Positions 1 to 8,190 of a stretch of 51,982 bases of DNA are shown here, piece by piece (the stretch's first letter is position 1; each line of letters starts with the position of its first letter). The notes under the pieces are model-generated. The model ran no database searches. It was given only the letters and a program-made list of their open reading frames with translations, and had not been told where the DNA came from. The DNA is from Gemmatimonas sp. (GTDB lineage Bacteria; Gemmatimonadota; Gemmatimonadetes; Gemmatimonadales; Gemmatimonadaceae), in the NCBI GenBank assembly GCA_023910675.1, contig JAAVWC010000027.1, positions 1 to 51,982 of the forward strand. Reading direction: 5' to 3'. Position numbers and translations under genes: made by a program.

Positions 1-71
1 ACCGACACATCCTCGTCAGCCTCGGCCCCAAGGCTGTTCGCTGACGTACATTCCCCATTAGAGAATCGACT

Positions 72-1184
72 ATGCGTATCGGTGTACCCAAGGAGATCAA
101 GACCAACGAGAACCGCGTGGCCCTTGTCCCCGCTGGTGCAGAAGCGTTGGTAGCGACGGGCCACGAAGTGTTCATCGAGACCGGCGCCGGTATCGGCAGC
201 GGGTTCGAAGATGCGGCGTATGTGGCGGTTGGCGCGCAGATCGTGCCGGACGCGGCCACGGCGTGGGGCAAGGCCGAGCTCCTGCTCAAGGTCAAGGAGC
301 CGATTGCCTCTGAATGGCAGTACCTGCGTCCTGACCTCACGCTGTTCACGTACTTCCACTTCGCCGCCGACGAGGCGCTGACCAAGGCGCACTTGGCGAG
401 TGGCGCGACGTGCATCGCGTACGAAACGGTCGAACTTCCCAACCGCGACCTGCCGCTGCTGATCCCCATGTCGGAAGTCGCAGGCCGCATGGCGGTGCAG
501 GAGGGGGCCAAGTACCTCGAAAAGCTGTACGGTGGCCGTGGTGTGCTGCTGGGCGGCGTTCCGGGCGTGGCGCCGGCCAAGGTCGTCATCCTCGGCGGCG
601 GCATTGTGGGTGTGAACGCGGCGAAGATGGCGGCGGGACTTGGAGCGAAGGTGGTGGTGCTCGATCTCTCGCTCGAGCGGTTGCGCTACCTCAGCGACGT
701 GATGCCGGCCAACGTGCAGCTCATTCACAGCAACCGCCACAATATTCTCGAGCAGATCAGCACCTGCGATCTGGTCATCGGTGGCGTGCTCATTCCGGGC
801 GCGAAGGCACCCAAGCTGGTTCGGCGTGCCGACCTGGCCAAGATGCGTCCGGGTGCGGTGATCGTAGACGTGGCGGTCGATCAAGGCGGCTGCGTGGAGA
901 CGATCAAGCCGACGACCCACGAGAACCCCACGTATACCGTCGATGGGATCATTCACTACGGCGTGGCCAACATGCCGGGTGCGGTGCCGCGCACGTCCAC
1001 GCTGGCACTGACCAACGCGACGCTGCCGTACACGTTGCAGCTGGCCAACAAGGGCTGGAAGCAGGCGCTCAAGGACAATGGCGCGCTGCTCAAGGGGCTC
1101 AATATGTCAGCGGGTAAGGTGACGTTCCCCGGCGTCGCCGAGGCGTTCGGAATGGCCCTGACGGAGCCGTCATCGTTCCTCTGA
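72..1184 (+). CDS. ald: Alanine dehydrogenase
   Basis: NAD-dependent alanine dehydrogenase, converting L-alanine to pyruvate and ammonia in the cytosol. The 370-residue length is the family norm. The N-terminus [10 protein letters not shown] is typical, and the residues known to matter in this family are visible: Arg15, Lys75 in LLKVKEP, His96 in HFAAD and an aspartate at 269 in [10 protein letters not shown] Rossmann motif GGGIVG lies at 174-179. The ATG at 72 begins the conserved N-terminus; the leader holds only a weak GAG-like ribosome site. The gene stands alone, followed by a strong terminator before mreB. Identity is secure. Confidence 0.97.
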   Translation: MRIGVPKEIKTNENRVALVPAGAEALVATGHEVFIETGAGIGSGFEDAAYVAVGAQIVPDAATAWGKAELLLKVKEPIASEWQYLRPDLTLFTYFHFAADEALTKAHLASGATCIAYETVELPNRDLPLLIPMSEVAGRMAVQEGAKYLEKLYGGRGVLLGGVPGVAPAKVVILGGGIVGVNAAKMAAGLGAKVVVLDLSLERLRYLSDVMPANVQLIHSNRHNILEQISTCDLVIGGVLIPGAKAPKLVRRADLAKMRPGAVIVDVAVDQGGCVETIKPTTHENPTYTVDGIIHYGVANMPGAVPRTSTLALTNATLPYTLQLANKGWKQALKDNGALLKGLNMSAGKVTFPGVAEAFGMALTEPSSFL

Positions 1185-1208
1185 GACGCGGCACGGTGAC
1201 AGAATTTG

Positions 1209-1242
1209 CGGCCGGCCCCGATCTCGGGACCGGCCGTTTTTC
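1209..1242 (+). terminator. Intrinsic terminator after ald
   Basis: An inverted repeat with 12-base arms (1209-1220 and 1225-1236, one C/A mismatch) around a 4-base loop is followed at once by five T. This is the classic form of a factor-independent terminator. It lies 24 bases past the ald stop and separates ald from the mre block. Confidence 0.85.
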
Positions 1243-1260
1243 TATCCCACAGAGGTCGGA

Positions 1261-1284
1261 CATTGTGCCCGAATCACGGGAATG
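1261..1284 (+). repeat. Small hairpin flanked by GTCGGAC direct repeats
   Basis: Arms CATT/AATG (1261-1264, 1281-1284) and CCCG/CGGG (1268-1271, 1277-1280) can pair around the loop AATCA with a 3-base bulge. The heptamer GTCGGAC occurs on both sides (1255-1261 and 1284-1290). It lies in the mreB upstream region. Function is unknown; it could be an operator or chance in GC-rich DNA. Confidence 0.3.
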
Positions 1285-1338
1285 TCGGACGAAGGGTCTG
1301 GGTGCGCTAGGTCACGATATTCCAATAGCTTGTCCGCT

Positions 1339-1352
1339 TTGGCATGTGCCAA
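1339..1352. promoter_or_regulatory. Palindrome upstream of mreB (candidate operator)
   Basis: TTGGCA-TG-TGCCAA is a perfect 6+6 inverted repeat 77 bases before the mreB start. It overlaps a weak sigma70-like pair, TTGTCC at 1330-1335 and TACCTT at 1353-1358 with 17-base spacing. Geometry suggests a dimeric repressor site, but no family can be named. Confidence 0.3.
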
Positions 1353-1428
1353 TACCTTACCCTACACGCCGCTGCCCGTTATTCACAGGCGCCACGGTTT
1401 TCGTGTTGCGCCGCCCCGGTCTCCCTGG

Positions 1429-2466
1429 ATGTTCTGGCCCTTCAGTAAGTCGAACTCGTTTTTCCCGGCGAACGCCATCGCCGTTGACCTAGGTACTGCC
1501 AATACACTGATCTACGTGAAGGGCGAAGGTATCGTGCTGAACGAGCCGTCAGTGGTCGCGCTCGACCGTGAGACGAAGAAGATCAAGGGCGTTGGACTCG
1601 AAGCCAAGCGCATGCTGGGGCGTACTCCCGACGGGATCATGGCGGTGCGGCCCATGAAGGACGGCGTCATCGCCGACTTCGACGTGACAGAGAAGATGCT
1701 ACGCTACTTCCTCACGCTCGTGATCGACAAGCACGTGTTCAAGGTGAAGCCGCGCGTCATCGTGTGTGTGCCGTCGGGTATCACCGAAGTGGAAAAGCGC
1801 GCCGTGCGCGACTCGGCGCTGGGCGCTGGCGCGAAGGAAGTCTTCATGGTGACCGAGCCCATGGCGGCGGCGATCGGCGTGGGGCTGCCTGTTGAATCGC
1901 CCACCGGCAACATGGTCATCGATATCGGCGGTGGGACCACCGAAATCGCCGTCATCGCGTTGTCGGGCATCGTGAGCGATACGTCGATCCGCACGGGTGG
2001 CGACGAGCTCGATATCAGTATCGTGCAGTTCATGCGTAAGAACTACAATCTGCTCATCGGTGAACCGACGGCGGAGCAGATCAAGATTCAGATCGGGTCT
2101 GCGTATCCCGTAGGCGAAGAGCGCGAAATGGAAGTGAAGGGGCGTGATCTCGTCTCGGGCATTCCGAAGACGGTGCGCGTACACTCGAGCGAAATTCGCG
2201 AAGCGGTGCAGGAGCCTATTCAGCAGATCGTCGATGCCGTGCGCCGTGCGCTCGAAATCACGCCGCCGGAACTCGCGTCGGACATTGTCGATCGCGGTAT
2301 CGTCATGACGGGCGGCGGTGCGCTTATCCGCGGCCTCGATGTGCTGCTCTCGCAGGAAACCGGTTTACCCATCCACGTCGACGATGATCCGCTTACCTGC
2401 GTGGTGCGCGGCACCGGCAAGATTCTGGACGACGAAGAGAAGTACTGGTCCGTGTTGACCACCTGA
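1429..2466 (+). CDS. mreB: Rod shape-determining protein MreB
   Basis: Actin-like ATPase that forms the membrane-associated scaffold for lateral cell-wall synthesis. From the ATG at 1429 the protein has 345 residues, matching family length, and begins [10 protein letters not shown] before the first phosphate loop [14 protein letters not shown]. The second phosphate loop [12 protein letters not shown] and the C-terminal [11 protein letters not shown] are intact. The open frame extends 49 codons upstream to 1282, but that extension runs through the promoter region and has no MreB character, so I reject it. No clear Shine-Dalgarno sequence precedes 1429. It heads the mre-PBP2-rodA block. Confidence 0.96.
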   Translation: MFWPFSKSNSFFPANAIAVDLGTANTLIYVKGEGIVLNEPSVVALDRETKKIKGVGLEAKRMLGRTPDGIMAVRPMKDGVIADFDVTEKMLRYFLTLVIDKHVFKVKPRVIVCVPSGITEVEKRAVRDSALGAGAKEVFMVTEPMAAAIGVGLPVESPTGNMVIDIGGGTTEIAVIALSGIVSDTSIRTGGDELDISIVQFMRKNYNLLIGEPTAEQIKIQIGSAYPVGEEREMEVKGRDLVSGIPKTVRVHSSEIREAVQEPIQQIVDAVRRALEITPPELASDIVDRGIVMTGGGALIRGLDVLLSQETGLPIHVDDDPLTCVVRGTGKILDDEEKYWSVLTT

Positions 2467-2522
2467 GTCGCCGCCTCTCCCGCTTTTCTCGCAGCATCAC
2501 TTTCTACTTTCTCTGAAAACGC

Positions 2523-4160
2523 GTGGCTCGGAACGTTCGTGGTGAAGGGCGTCTCGACACCGGGTTGTTGCTGGTGTGCGTGGCGTTGTCGGTCTTGGCG
2601 TTCCTCTCACCGCGTCGCAGTCGCGAAGATTTCGCGTCGATGCTGCGTGCCTCGGTGCTGTCCCCGCTAGTGCAGCTCGAAGGACGTACGGCGACGGTAC
2701 GCGCGGCCATCGTGGCGCGCAATGATCTGTTGGTCACACGCGGTCGCGCCGTCGCCGATACGCTCAGTCTACGGGCGATCAGCGACGAAAACGCCACCAT
2801 GCGAAAATTGCTCGGCTTGGCGGCACGTCTGCAGGATGGCTTCGTTCCCGCAGAGCTGTTGCCGGTGCGCGGCGGTGACGAGTTCTCCATGCAACTGACC
2901 GCTGGCAGTGATGTCGGCGTGCAGGCGTTTCAGCCGGTGGTGACCGCTGATGGCTTGGTGGGAATGATCGTCTCTGTTGATCGCACGACGAGCACCGCCC
3001 TTACGTGGGCGCATCCCGACTTTCGCGTCAGCGCGATGAGCGCGGATCAGAACGCGTTCGGCATTGTGCAGCCGCATTTGGCGGAAGGCGCCGAGCGCTG
3101 GTTGCTCGAAATGCGTGGCGTCCCATTCCGCGCCAAACTCGATTCCGGCACACTGATCGTGAGCTCAGGGCTTGGCGCGACGTATCCGCGCGGCATTCCG
3201 GTTGGTACGGTGATCGGCGAGTTGAGTACGCCGGAAAAGTGGGCACGCACGTATTTGGTACAGCCCGCCGTGCTCCCCGAGAACATCGGTCCGGTGTTGG
3301 TGCTCCTGCCGTCGCGTGCACAGCGCGGCGTGAACGGAGTGTGGACGAGTGCGGCGGCAGCCGACAGCGCCGCGCGCGCGATGGCCGCCGCTGGTGATTC
3401 CCTGGCGCGTGTCGTGGCCCTGGACGAACTCGCGGCACGCCGAGCGGCGTTCGATTCGCTGACCGCCGATAGCCTCGCCCTTGCCGACACCATTGGCGGC
3501 GGAATGCTCACGCGCCCCGACACGGCACGTACGCCAGATAGCGCGCGGGTCATGCCGCGGCGCCCGGACAGCAGTGGCGTTCGCACGCCCGGGGGGCAGT
3601 CCGCCGGCAACGAAGCCTCCCGTCACCAGTCCCCCGGGAGTGCCCCGCTGATGCGCGTGCAACACCAAGCACCGGGTATCGGCAGCGCTTTGCGCGCGTG
3701 GCTTGGTTTCCTGCTCCTCCTGACCGCGCACTTCAGTGTGCGTCCGCTGGTTGCGGGACGCGCGTCCATCGACTTCGCCGTCATCGCGGTGCTCTTCTCG
3801 TCAGTGCGGATGCGCCCGGGCTTTGCGGCCCTCACCGGCTTCCTCACGGGACTCGCGCTCGACGCGATGGCACCGGGAAGCTTCGGAGCGAGCGCCTTGG
3901 TGCTCTCGCTCATTGCGTTTGGCGCTTCGTGGCTCAAGGCCGTGTTCTTCGCCGATCATGTGGCGCTGACCGGGTTGTTCGTGTTCGGGGCCAAGTGGCT
4001 CTTTGATATCGCCATGACACTCCTGGCCGGCGTGGGCTCCGGTGTGTCGTTGTTTGTTTCGCTGTTGCTCTGGTCGCCGCTGTCGTCAGCCCTGACGGCG
4101 CTGGTGGCGGTCGTGTTGCTGGTGTTGTTCCGGCCGCTGTATCGGCCACAGGCGCTGTAA
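2523..4160 (+). CDS. mreC: MreC read through into MreD (one continuous frame)
   Basis: Residues 1-376 are MreC, the periplasmic partner of MreB: a short cytoplasmic N-terminus, a membrane segment near 13-29, a coiled-coil region, then the beta-rich core to about residue 264. A low-complexity tail rich in Ala, Asp-Ser and Pro follows. The same frame continues into MreD (from residue 377) without a stop. Separate mreC and mreD genes are the rule. A run of six G (3591-3596) lies near the junction. With one G fewer, the frame would give a Pro-rich tail ending at TGA 3649-3651, overlapping the mreD ATG. So this is a fusion, a frameshift, or a sequencing error. GTG start at 2523; no good ribosome site. 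Confidence 0.85.
   Translation: MARNVRGEGRLDTGLLLVCVALSVLAFLSPRRSREDFASMLRASVLSPLVQLEGRTATVRAAIVARNDLLVTRGRAVADTLSLRAISDENATMRKLLGLAARLQDGFVPAELLPVRGGDEFSMQLTAGSDVGVQAFQPVVTADGLVGMIVSVDRTTSTALTWAHPDFRVSAMSADQNAFGIVQPHLAEGAERWLLEMRGVPFRAKLDSGTLIVSSGLGATYPRGIPVGTVIGELSTPEKWARTYLVQPAVLPENIGPVLVLLPSRAQRGVNGVWTSAAAADSAARAMAAAGDSLARVVALDELAARRAAFDSLTADSLALADTIGGGMLTRPDTARTPDSARVMPRRPDSSGVRTPGGQSAGNEASRHQSPGSAPLMRVQHQAPGIGSALRAWLGFLLLLTAHFSVRPLVAGRASIDFAVIAVLFSSVRMRPGFAALTGFLTGLALDAMAPGSFGASALVLSLIAFGASWLKAVFFADHVALTGLFVFGAKWLFDIAMTLLAGVGSGVSLFVSLLLWSPLSSALTALVAVVLLVLFRPLYRPQAL
3651..4160 (+). CDS. mreD: MreD domain / internal mreD start
   Basis: This is the MreD part of the continuous frame, 169 residues from the ATG at 3651. 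It is a polytopic inner-membrane protein of the elongasome with about five hydrophobic segments, the first being WLGFLLLLTAHF. Length and topology match free-standing MreD. The ATG lies in TGATG, the same stop/start overlap used by lysA-metallophosphoesterase-guaA further along. This suggests that mreD is or was translated on its own. It is 36 bases upstream of the PBP2 gene. Whether it is made free, fused, or both cannot be settled from the sequence. Confidence 0.65.
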   Translation: MRVQHQAPGIGSALRAWLGFLLLLTAHFSVRPLVAGRASIDFAVIAVLFSSVRMRPGFAALTGFLTGLALDAMAPGSFGASALVLSLIAFGASWLKAVFFADHVALTGLFVFGAKWLFDIAMTLLAGVGSGVSLFVSLLLWSPLSSALTALVAVVLLVLFRPLYRPQAL

Positions 4161-4196
4161 ACCGTCTGTGCAGAGACATCGAGTGGGGAACGGTCA

Positions 4197-5957
4197 GTGA
4201 GCTATCATCCGAATTCTGTGTTGCGTCGCGCGCGGGTGGCGCGGGCGTTGTTGGTACTGGTGTTCTGCGTGTTGGGCGGCGCGTTCTTCCGCACGCAGGT
4301 ACTGCAGAACGCCGAGTTCGTGCTCGCGTCGGAGAGCAACCGGCTGCGCGAAGTGCCGCTGCCGGGCGCGCGCGGCATCATCTACGATCGCAATGGTGCC
4401 ATCATCGCGGAGAACCTGCCGGGGTACTCCGTCTCGATCCTGAGTCCGACCACCGACTCACTGCGTTCGGCGCTGCGCTCGTTGTCGCGGATCATCGAGA
4501 TCGACTCGGCGCAGCAGGCACTCGCGATTCGTCGTTATCGCGCGGCCCCCACGCGTCCGGCCGTCATTTTCAACGATGCTAGTTTTCAGGTCGTGTCGGT
4601 GCTCGAGGAGCGCCGCGCGGAGTTTCCTGGGCTGATCATCCAGAGTGCGCCCAAGCGCTATTATCCAGACGCCGAGGCCGTGGCCGCGCTCGTCGGATAC
4701 ACCGGTGAAGTTTCTGAAAAGCAGTTGGAGCAGCAGCGCTACGCCAGCTACAAGGCGGGGCAGCAAGTGGGCAAGGGCGGCCTCGAGCTGCAGTATGAAG
4801 AGCAGTTGCGCGCCCGCGAGGGAAGCCGCTTTGTCGAAGTGGATGCCAAGAACCGCGTCGTGCGCGACAACGGGGTGCGCGCGGAGATCCAACCCGATGC
4901 GCCGCCGCCGCTCCGTACCAACATCGATCTCGACCTGCAGCGGTATTCTCACGAGTACTTCGGCGACTCGCTGCGCGGGGCCGTCGTCGCGCTCGACCCG
5001 CAAACCGGCGGTGTCCTGGCCATCTACAGTGCACCGAGCTACGACATCAACCGCTTCATTGGCGGCGTGTCGACGTCCTACTACAAGGAGCTGCAGGCGC
5101 ACAAGTATACGCCGATGTTCAACCGGGCCATTTTTGGGCGCTATCCGCCCGCCTCCACGTGGAAGCTGGCCACGGCGGCGCTCGGCATGGAGCTCGGCCT
5201 GGTGACCATGGATACACACATGGAGACGCCATGTACGGGTGGCTATTACTACGGGCGCGTCTTCAAGTGCTGGGACAAACGCGGCCATGGGGACATTACC
5301 CTGGCGCAAGCCATCGCCAAATCGTGCGATGTGTACTTCTACCAGCTCGGGCTGAAGATCGGGCTCACGCGGCTGCTGGCCGGTGGTGTGCGCCTCGGGT
5401 TCGGTGATTCCACCGGCATTGATATGCCGGGCGAGAAGCGTTCCTTCTGGCCGAAGAACACCGGGTACTTCGACCGGACGTACGGTGCGAAAGGGTGGCA
5501 CAGGTCGGTCGTGTTGAGCTTGTCCATCGGACAGGCGGACAATGCGCAAACGCCGGTCAACATGGCGCGGTTCTATACGGCGCTCGCCACCGATGGCTTC
5601 GCCGCCACGCCGCAGATCGTGTCGCGCACGCCCGAACGAAAGAAGGTGCTCAACCTCAACCCCGAGCAGATCAAGAGCATTCAGCTTGCGCTTGCGGATG
5701 TGGTAAGCCGCGGGACTGCGGCGGGTGCACAGATTCAGGGGCTCACCATTGCCGGCAAGACGGGGACGGCGCAGGTCAGCGGGCAGGAAGACTACGCGTG
5801 GTTCGTTGGGTATGCCCCGGCAGACAAGCCCAAGATCGTCCTCGCGATCATCATCGAAGAAGGGTTGCACGGCTCGACCGCAGCGCGCGTCGCGACGAAG
5901 CTCATGGAACGGTATCTCAAGGCGAAGCTCACGATGAACACCGTGCCCACCGACTGA
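4197..5957 (+). CDS. mrdA: Penicillin-binding protein 2, elongation-specific transpeptidase
   Basis: Class B penicillin-binding protein that cross-links peptidoglycan during side-wall growth together with RodA. The 586-residue protein has an N-terminal membrane anchor (about 15-33) and a dimerisation/pedestal domain. The transpeptidase domain carries the SxxK motif STWK at 320-323 (Ser320 is the acylated serine), SCD at 376-378 in the SxN/D position, and KTG at 521-523. The GTG at 4197 is supported by GGGGA about 7 bases upstream. It ends 4 bases before the rodA start, so the two are almost certainly co-translated. Confidence 0.95.
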   Translation: MSYHPNSVLRRARVARALLVLVFCVLGGAFFRTQVLQNAEFVLASESNRLREVPLPGARGIIYDRNGAIIAENLPGYSVSILSPTTDSLRSALRSLSRIIEIDSAQQALAIRRYRAAPTRPAVIFNDASFQVVSVLEERRAEFPGLIIQSAPKRYYPDAEAVAALVGYTGEVSEKQLEQQRYASYKAGQQVGKGGLELQYEEQLRAREGSRFVEVDAKNRVVRDNGVRAEIQPDAPPPLRTNIDLDLQRYSHEYFGDSLRGAVVALDPQTGGVLAIYSAPSYDINRFIGGVSTSYYKELQAHKYTPMFNRAIFGRYPPASTWKLATAALGMELGLVTMDTHMETPCTGGYYYGRVFKCWDKRGHGDITLAQAIAKSCDVYFYQLGLKIGLTRLLAGGVRLGFGDSTGIDMPGEKRSFWPKNTGYFDRTYGAKGWHRSVVLSLSIGQADNAQTPVNMARFYTALATDGFAATPQIVSRTPERKKVLNLNPEQIKSIQLALADVVSRGTAAGAQIQGLTIAGKTGTAQVSGQEDYAWFVGYAPADKPKIVLAIIIEEGLHGSTAARVATKLMERYLKAKLTMNTVPTD

Positions 5958-5961
5958 CGCC

Positions 5962-7227
5962 ATGGCGAACCACGGAATTCTTCGGCGACAGAGCATCGAT
6001 GTGCCGCTGCTGATCACGGCGCTGCTGCTGACGGCGTATGGGCTGGCCATGGTCTTTTCGGCGGGGCAGCTCGATGTGCGCGATCCAGCTCTCGAAGGGT
6101 TGTGGAAGCGTCAGGTGGTGTTGATCGGCGTGGCCCTCGTGGCCGCGTGGACGGTAACGCGCGGTTCGGTGCGGCTCTTCGAGTGGAGTGCGTGGCCGCT
6201 CTACATCCTGAGCATTCTGCTGCTGGTGGCCGTGTTCTTCATTGGCAGTGGTGGTGGCACCGCGCGCAGCATGAACGGCTGGCTCACCATTGCCGGCCGA
6301 CGCATAGGGCAGCCATCGGAGTTGGCCAAGCTGGCCACGACGCTCATGTTGGCGCGCACACTCGCGGCGCAGCGCGATGCGGTGCGGTCGCTGCTGGAGT
6401 TGTGGAAACCACTCGCGTTGGTCGGCGTCCCGTGGGCGCTCGTCATGTTGCAGCCCGACCTTGGCACCGGGATGGTGTTCATCGGCATCTGCTTCGCCAT
6501 GCTGTTCTGGGCCGGCGTACCGTGGCCACTGCTCGTGATGTTGGCCAGCCCCGGGGTCAGTCTGATTCTCGCCTTCAGCACGGGGCTGTGGGGGGCGTGG
6601 TTCCTCATCCTCGTGGCCTTGGTGCTCTGGTACCGCCCCTATCTTGTGGAAGGGGTGGTGCTGGTGGTTGCCAATCTCGCCATGGGCGTCGTGGCCCCCT
6701 TGCTCTGGGACAAGCTCAAGCCGTATCAACAGCGGCGTTTCCTGGTCTTCATCGACCCGGCGTACGACGCGCAGGGGTCTGGCTACAACGTCATTCAGAG
6801 CAAAGTGGCCATCGGCTCCGGCGGCCTGTTCGGCAAAGGCTTTACCTTGGGGACACAGAAGCGCCTCAGTTTTCTTCCCGAGCAGCAGACCGACTTCATT
6901 TTTTCCGTGGTCGGCGAGGAACTGGGGTTTATCGGTGTCTTCGTTGCCCTTGCCCTGTTCCTGGCGCTCTTCCTCCGAAGCACGCGCGTGGCCATCCGGG
7001 CCTCCGACGCATTCCCCAGTCTGGTCGCCTTCGGCCTGATGTCGGCGTGGTTCGTACACGTCATTGTGAACGTCGGGATGACGCTCAACCTCATGCCGGT
7101 CACCGGCATCCCCCTGCCATTCTTCAGCTATGGCGGTTCCTTTATGTTGGTGAGCTGGCTGTCGGTCGCGGTCATGCTGCGCATCTCCGCCGAAGGACGC
7201 GGGCAGGCCGACGCACTCGGGCTCTGA
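5962..7227 (+). CDS. rodA: RodA, SEDS peptidoglycan glycosyltransferase
   Basis: Multi-pass membrane protein of the SEDS family that polymerises lipid II with PBP2. It has 421 residues, somewhat longer than the roughly 370 of the E. coli protein, with about ten hydrophobic segments. Family landmarks near the C-terminus are PEQQTDFIFSVVGEELGF and the late segment PLPFFSYGGS. The ATG at 5962 immediately follows mrdA. It is the last gene of the rod-shape block; no clear terminator follows before accD. Confidence 0.95.
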   Translation: MANHGILRRQSIDVPLLITALLLTAYGLAMVFSAGQLDVRDPALEGLWKRQVVLIGVALVAAWTVTRGSVRLFEWSAWPLYILSILLLVAVFFIGSGGGTARSMNGWLTIAGRRIGQPSELAKLATTLMLARTLAAQRDAVRSLLELWKPLALVGVPWALVMLQPDLGTGMVFIGICFAMLFWAGVPWPLLVMLASPGVSLILAFSTGLWGAWFLILVALVLWYRPYLVEGVVLVVANLAMGVVAPLLWDKLKPYQQRRFLVFIDPAYDAQGSGYNVIQSKVAIGSGGLFGKGFTLGTQKRLSFLPEQQTDFIFSVVGEELGFIGVFVALALFLALFLRSTRVAIRASDAFPSLVAFGLMSAWFVHVIVNVGMTLNLMPVTGIPLPFFSYGGSFMLVSWLSVAVMLRISAEGRGQADALGL

Positions 7228-7306
7228 GCCGGCAGACGCCATATAGCAGCCTGTTCCGAGCGCAAGGTCTAGCCTTCCGTGCCTCAAGTTCCGATCTTAC
7301 CTGCCT

Positions 7307-8176
7307 ATGGCCTGGTTCCGGAAGGATAGAAAGACCCGTCAGCCGCGACGCGAGCGCCTCGAGATCCCTCCCGATACCTGGGAGAAATGCGAGGCGTGCG
7401 GGCACACGGATATCCGTGACAAGTTTCTGCGCAATCTCAACGTGTGCCCGTCGTGTGATTTTCACCGCCGCATGCGCGCTTGGGATTACGCCACCGCGAT
7501 CATCGACGACGGCACGCTCAACGAGGTTGGCAGTGAACTTCGCTCCGTCGACCCGCTCGGCTTCCCGGACTATCCCACGCGCCTCAAGCGGGCGTTGGCG
7601 AATGCGGGTGACACCGACGCCATTCTGACGGTCGTCGGTCAGCTGGAAGGTATGCCGGTGGGTATCGGCGTCATGGACTTCGCCTTCATGGGCGGCTCCA
7701 TGGGCTCCGTGGTTGGAGAGAAGATTGCCCGGCTCGGTCAGCGCTCGCTCGAGAAGAAGCATCCGCTCGTGATCGTTTCGCAGTCCGGCGGGGCGCGCAT
7801 GCAGGAAGGCATTCTGTCGCTCATGCAGATGGCGAAGGCGTCGGCGGTGCTGTCACAGTTGGCCGAGCGACGCATTCCGTACATCTCCGTGCTGACCAAC
7901 CCGACCACGGGTGGTGTGAGTGCCAGTTACGCGATGCTGGGCGATGCCATTCTCGCCGAGCCGGGTGCGGTGATCGGCTTTGCCGGACCGCGAGTCATCA
8001 AGCAGACACTCGGCCAGGACCTGCCCGAAGGATTTCAGACCGCCGAGTTCCTGTTGGAGAAGGGCATGGTCGATCGGGTCGTGCATAGGCGGGATATGCG
8101 CACCACGTTGTCCCGCCTGTTGCGCCACATGACCGGTCGGCCCGCCGCCGCCGGTCACGACCAGCAGGAAAGCTGA
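7307..8176 (+). CDS. accD: Acetyl-CoA carboxylase carboxyltransferase subunit beta
   Basis: Beta subunit of the carboxyltransferase that makes malonyl-CoA for fatty-acid synthesis. The 289-residue protein begins with the family's four-cysteine zinc ribbon (Cys28, Cys31, Cys47, Cys50), followed by the crotonase-like carboxyltransferase fold with QSGGARMQEG and NPTTGGVSASYA. accA is not in this window. The stop overlaps the likely start region of folC, an accD-folC arrangement common in bacteria. Confidence 0.97.
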   Translation: MAWFRKDRKTRQPRRERLEIPPDTWEKCEACGHTDIRDKFLRNLNVCPSCDFHRRMRAWDYATAIIDDGTLNEVGSELRSVDPLGFPDYPTRLKRALANAGDTDAILTVVGQLEGMPVGIGVMDFAFMGGSMGSVVGEKIARLGQRSLEKKHPLVIVSQSGGARMQEGILSLMQMAKASAVLSQLAERRIPYISVLTNPTTGGVSASYAMLGDAILAEPGAVIGFAGPRVIKQTLGQDLPEGFQTAEFLLEKGMVDRVVHRRDMRTTLSRLLRHMTGRPAAAGHDQQES

Positions 8177-8190
8177 GCCGCGGGCGCGCG

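Noticed and set aside
1340..1360. Sigma54-like TGGCATG upstream of mreB
   Set aside because: The downstream element (TTGCW at the right spacing) is missing; the bases are better explained as part of a palindrome.
4458..6050. 530-codon open frame on the minus strand across the PBP2 gene
   Set aside because: It lies wholly antisense to an intact penicillin-binding protein, has His/Arg-rich composition typical of GC-rich shadow frames, and shows no domain.
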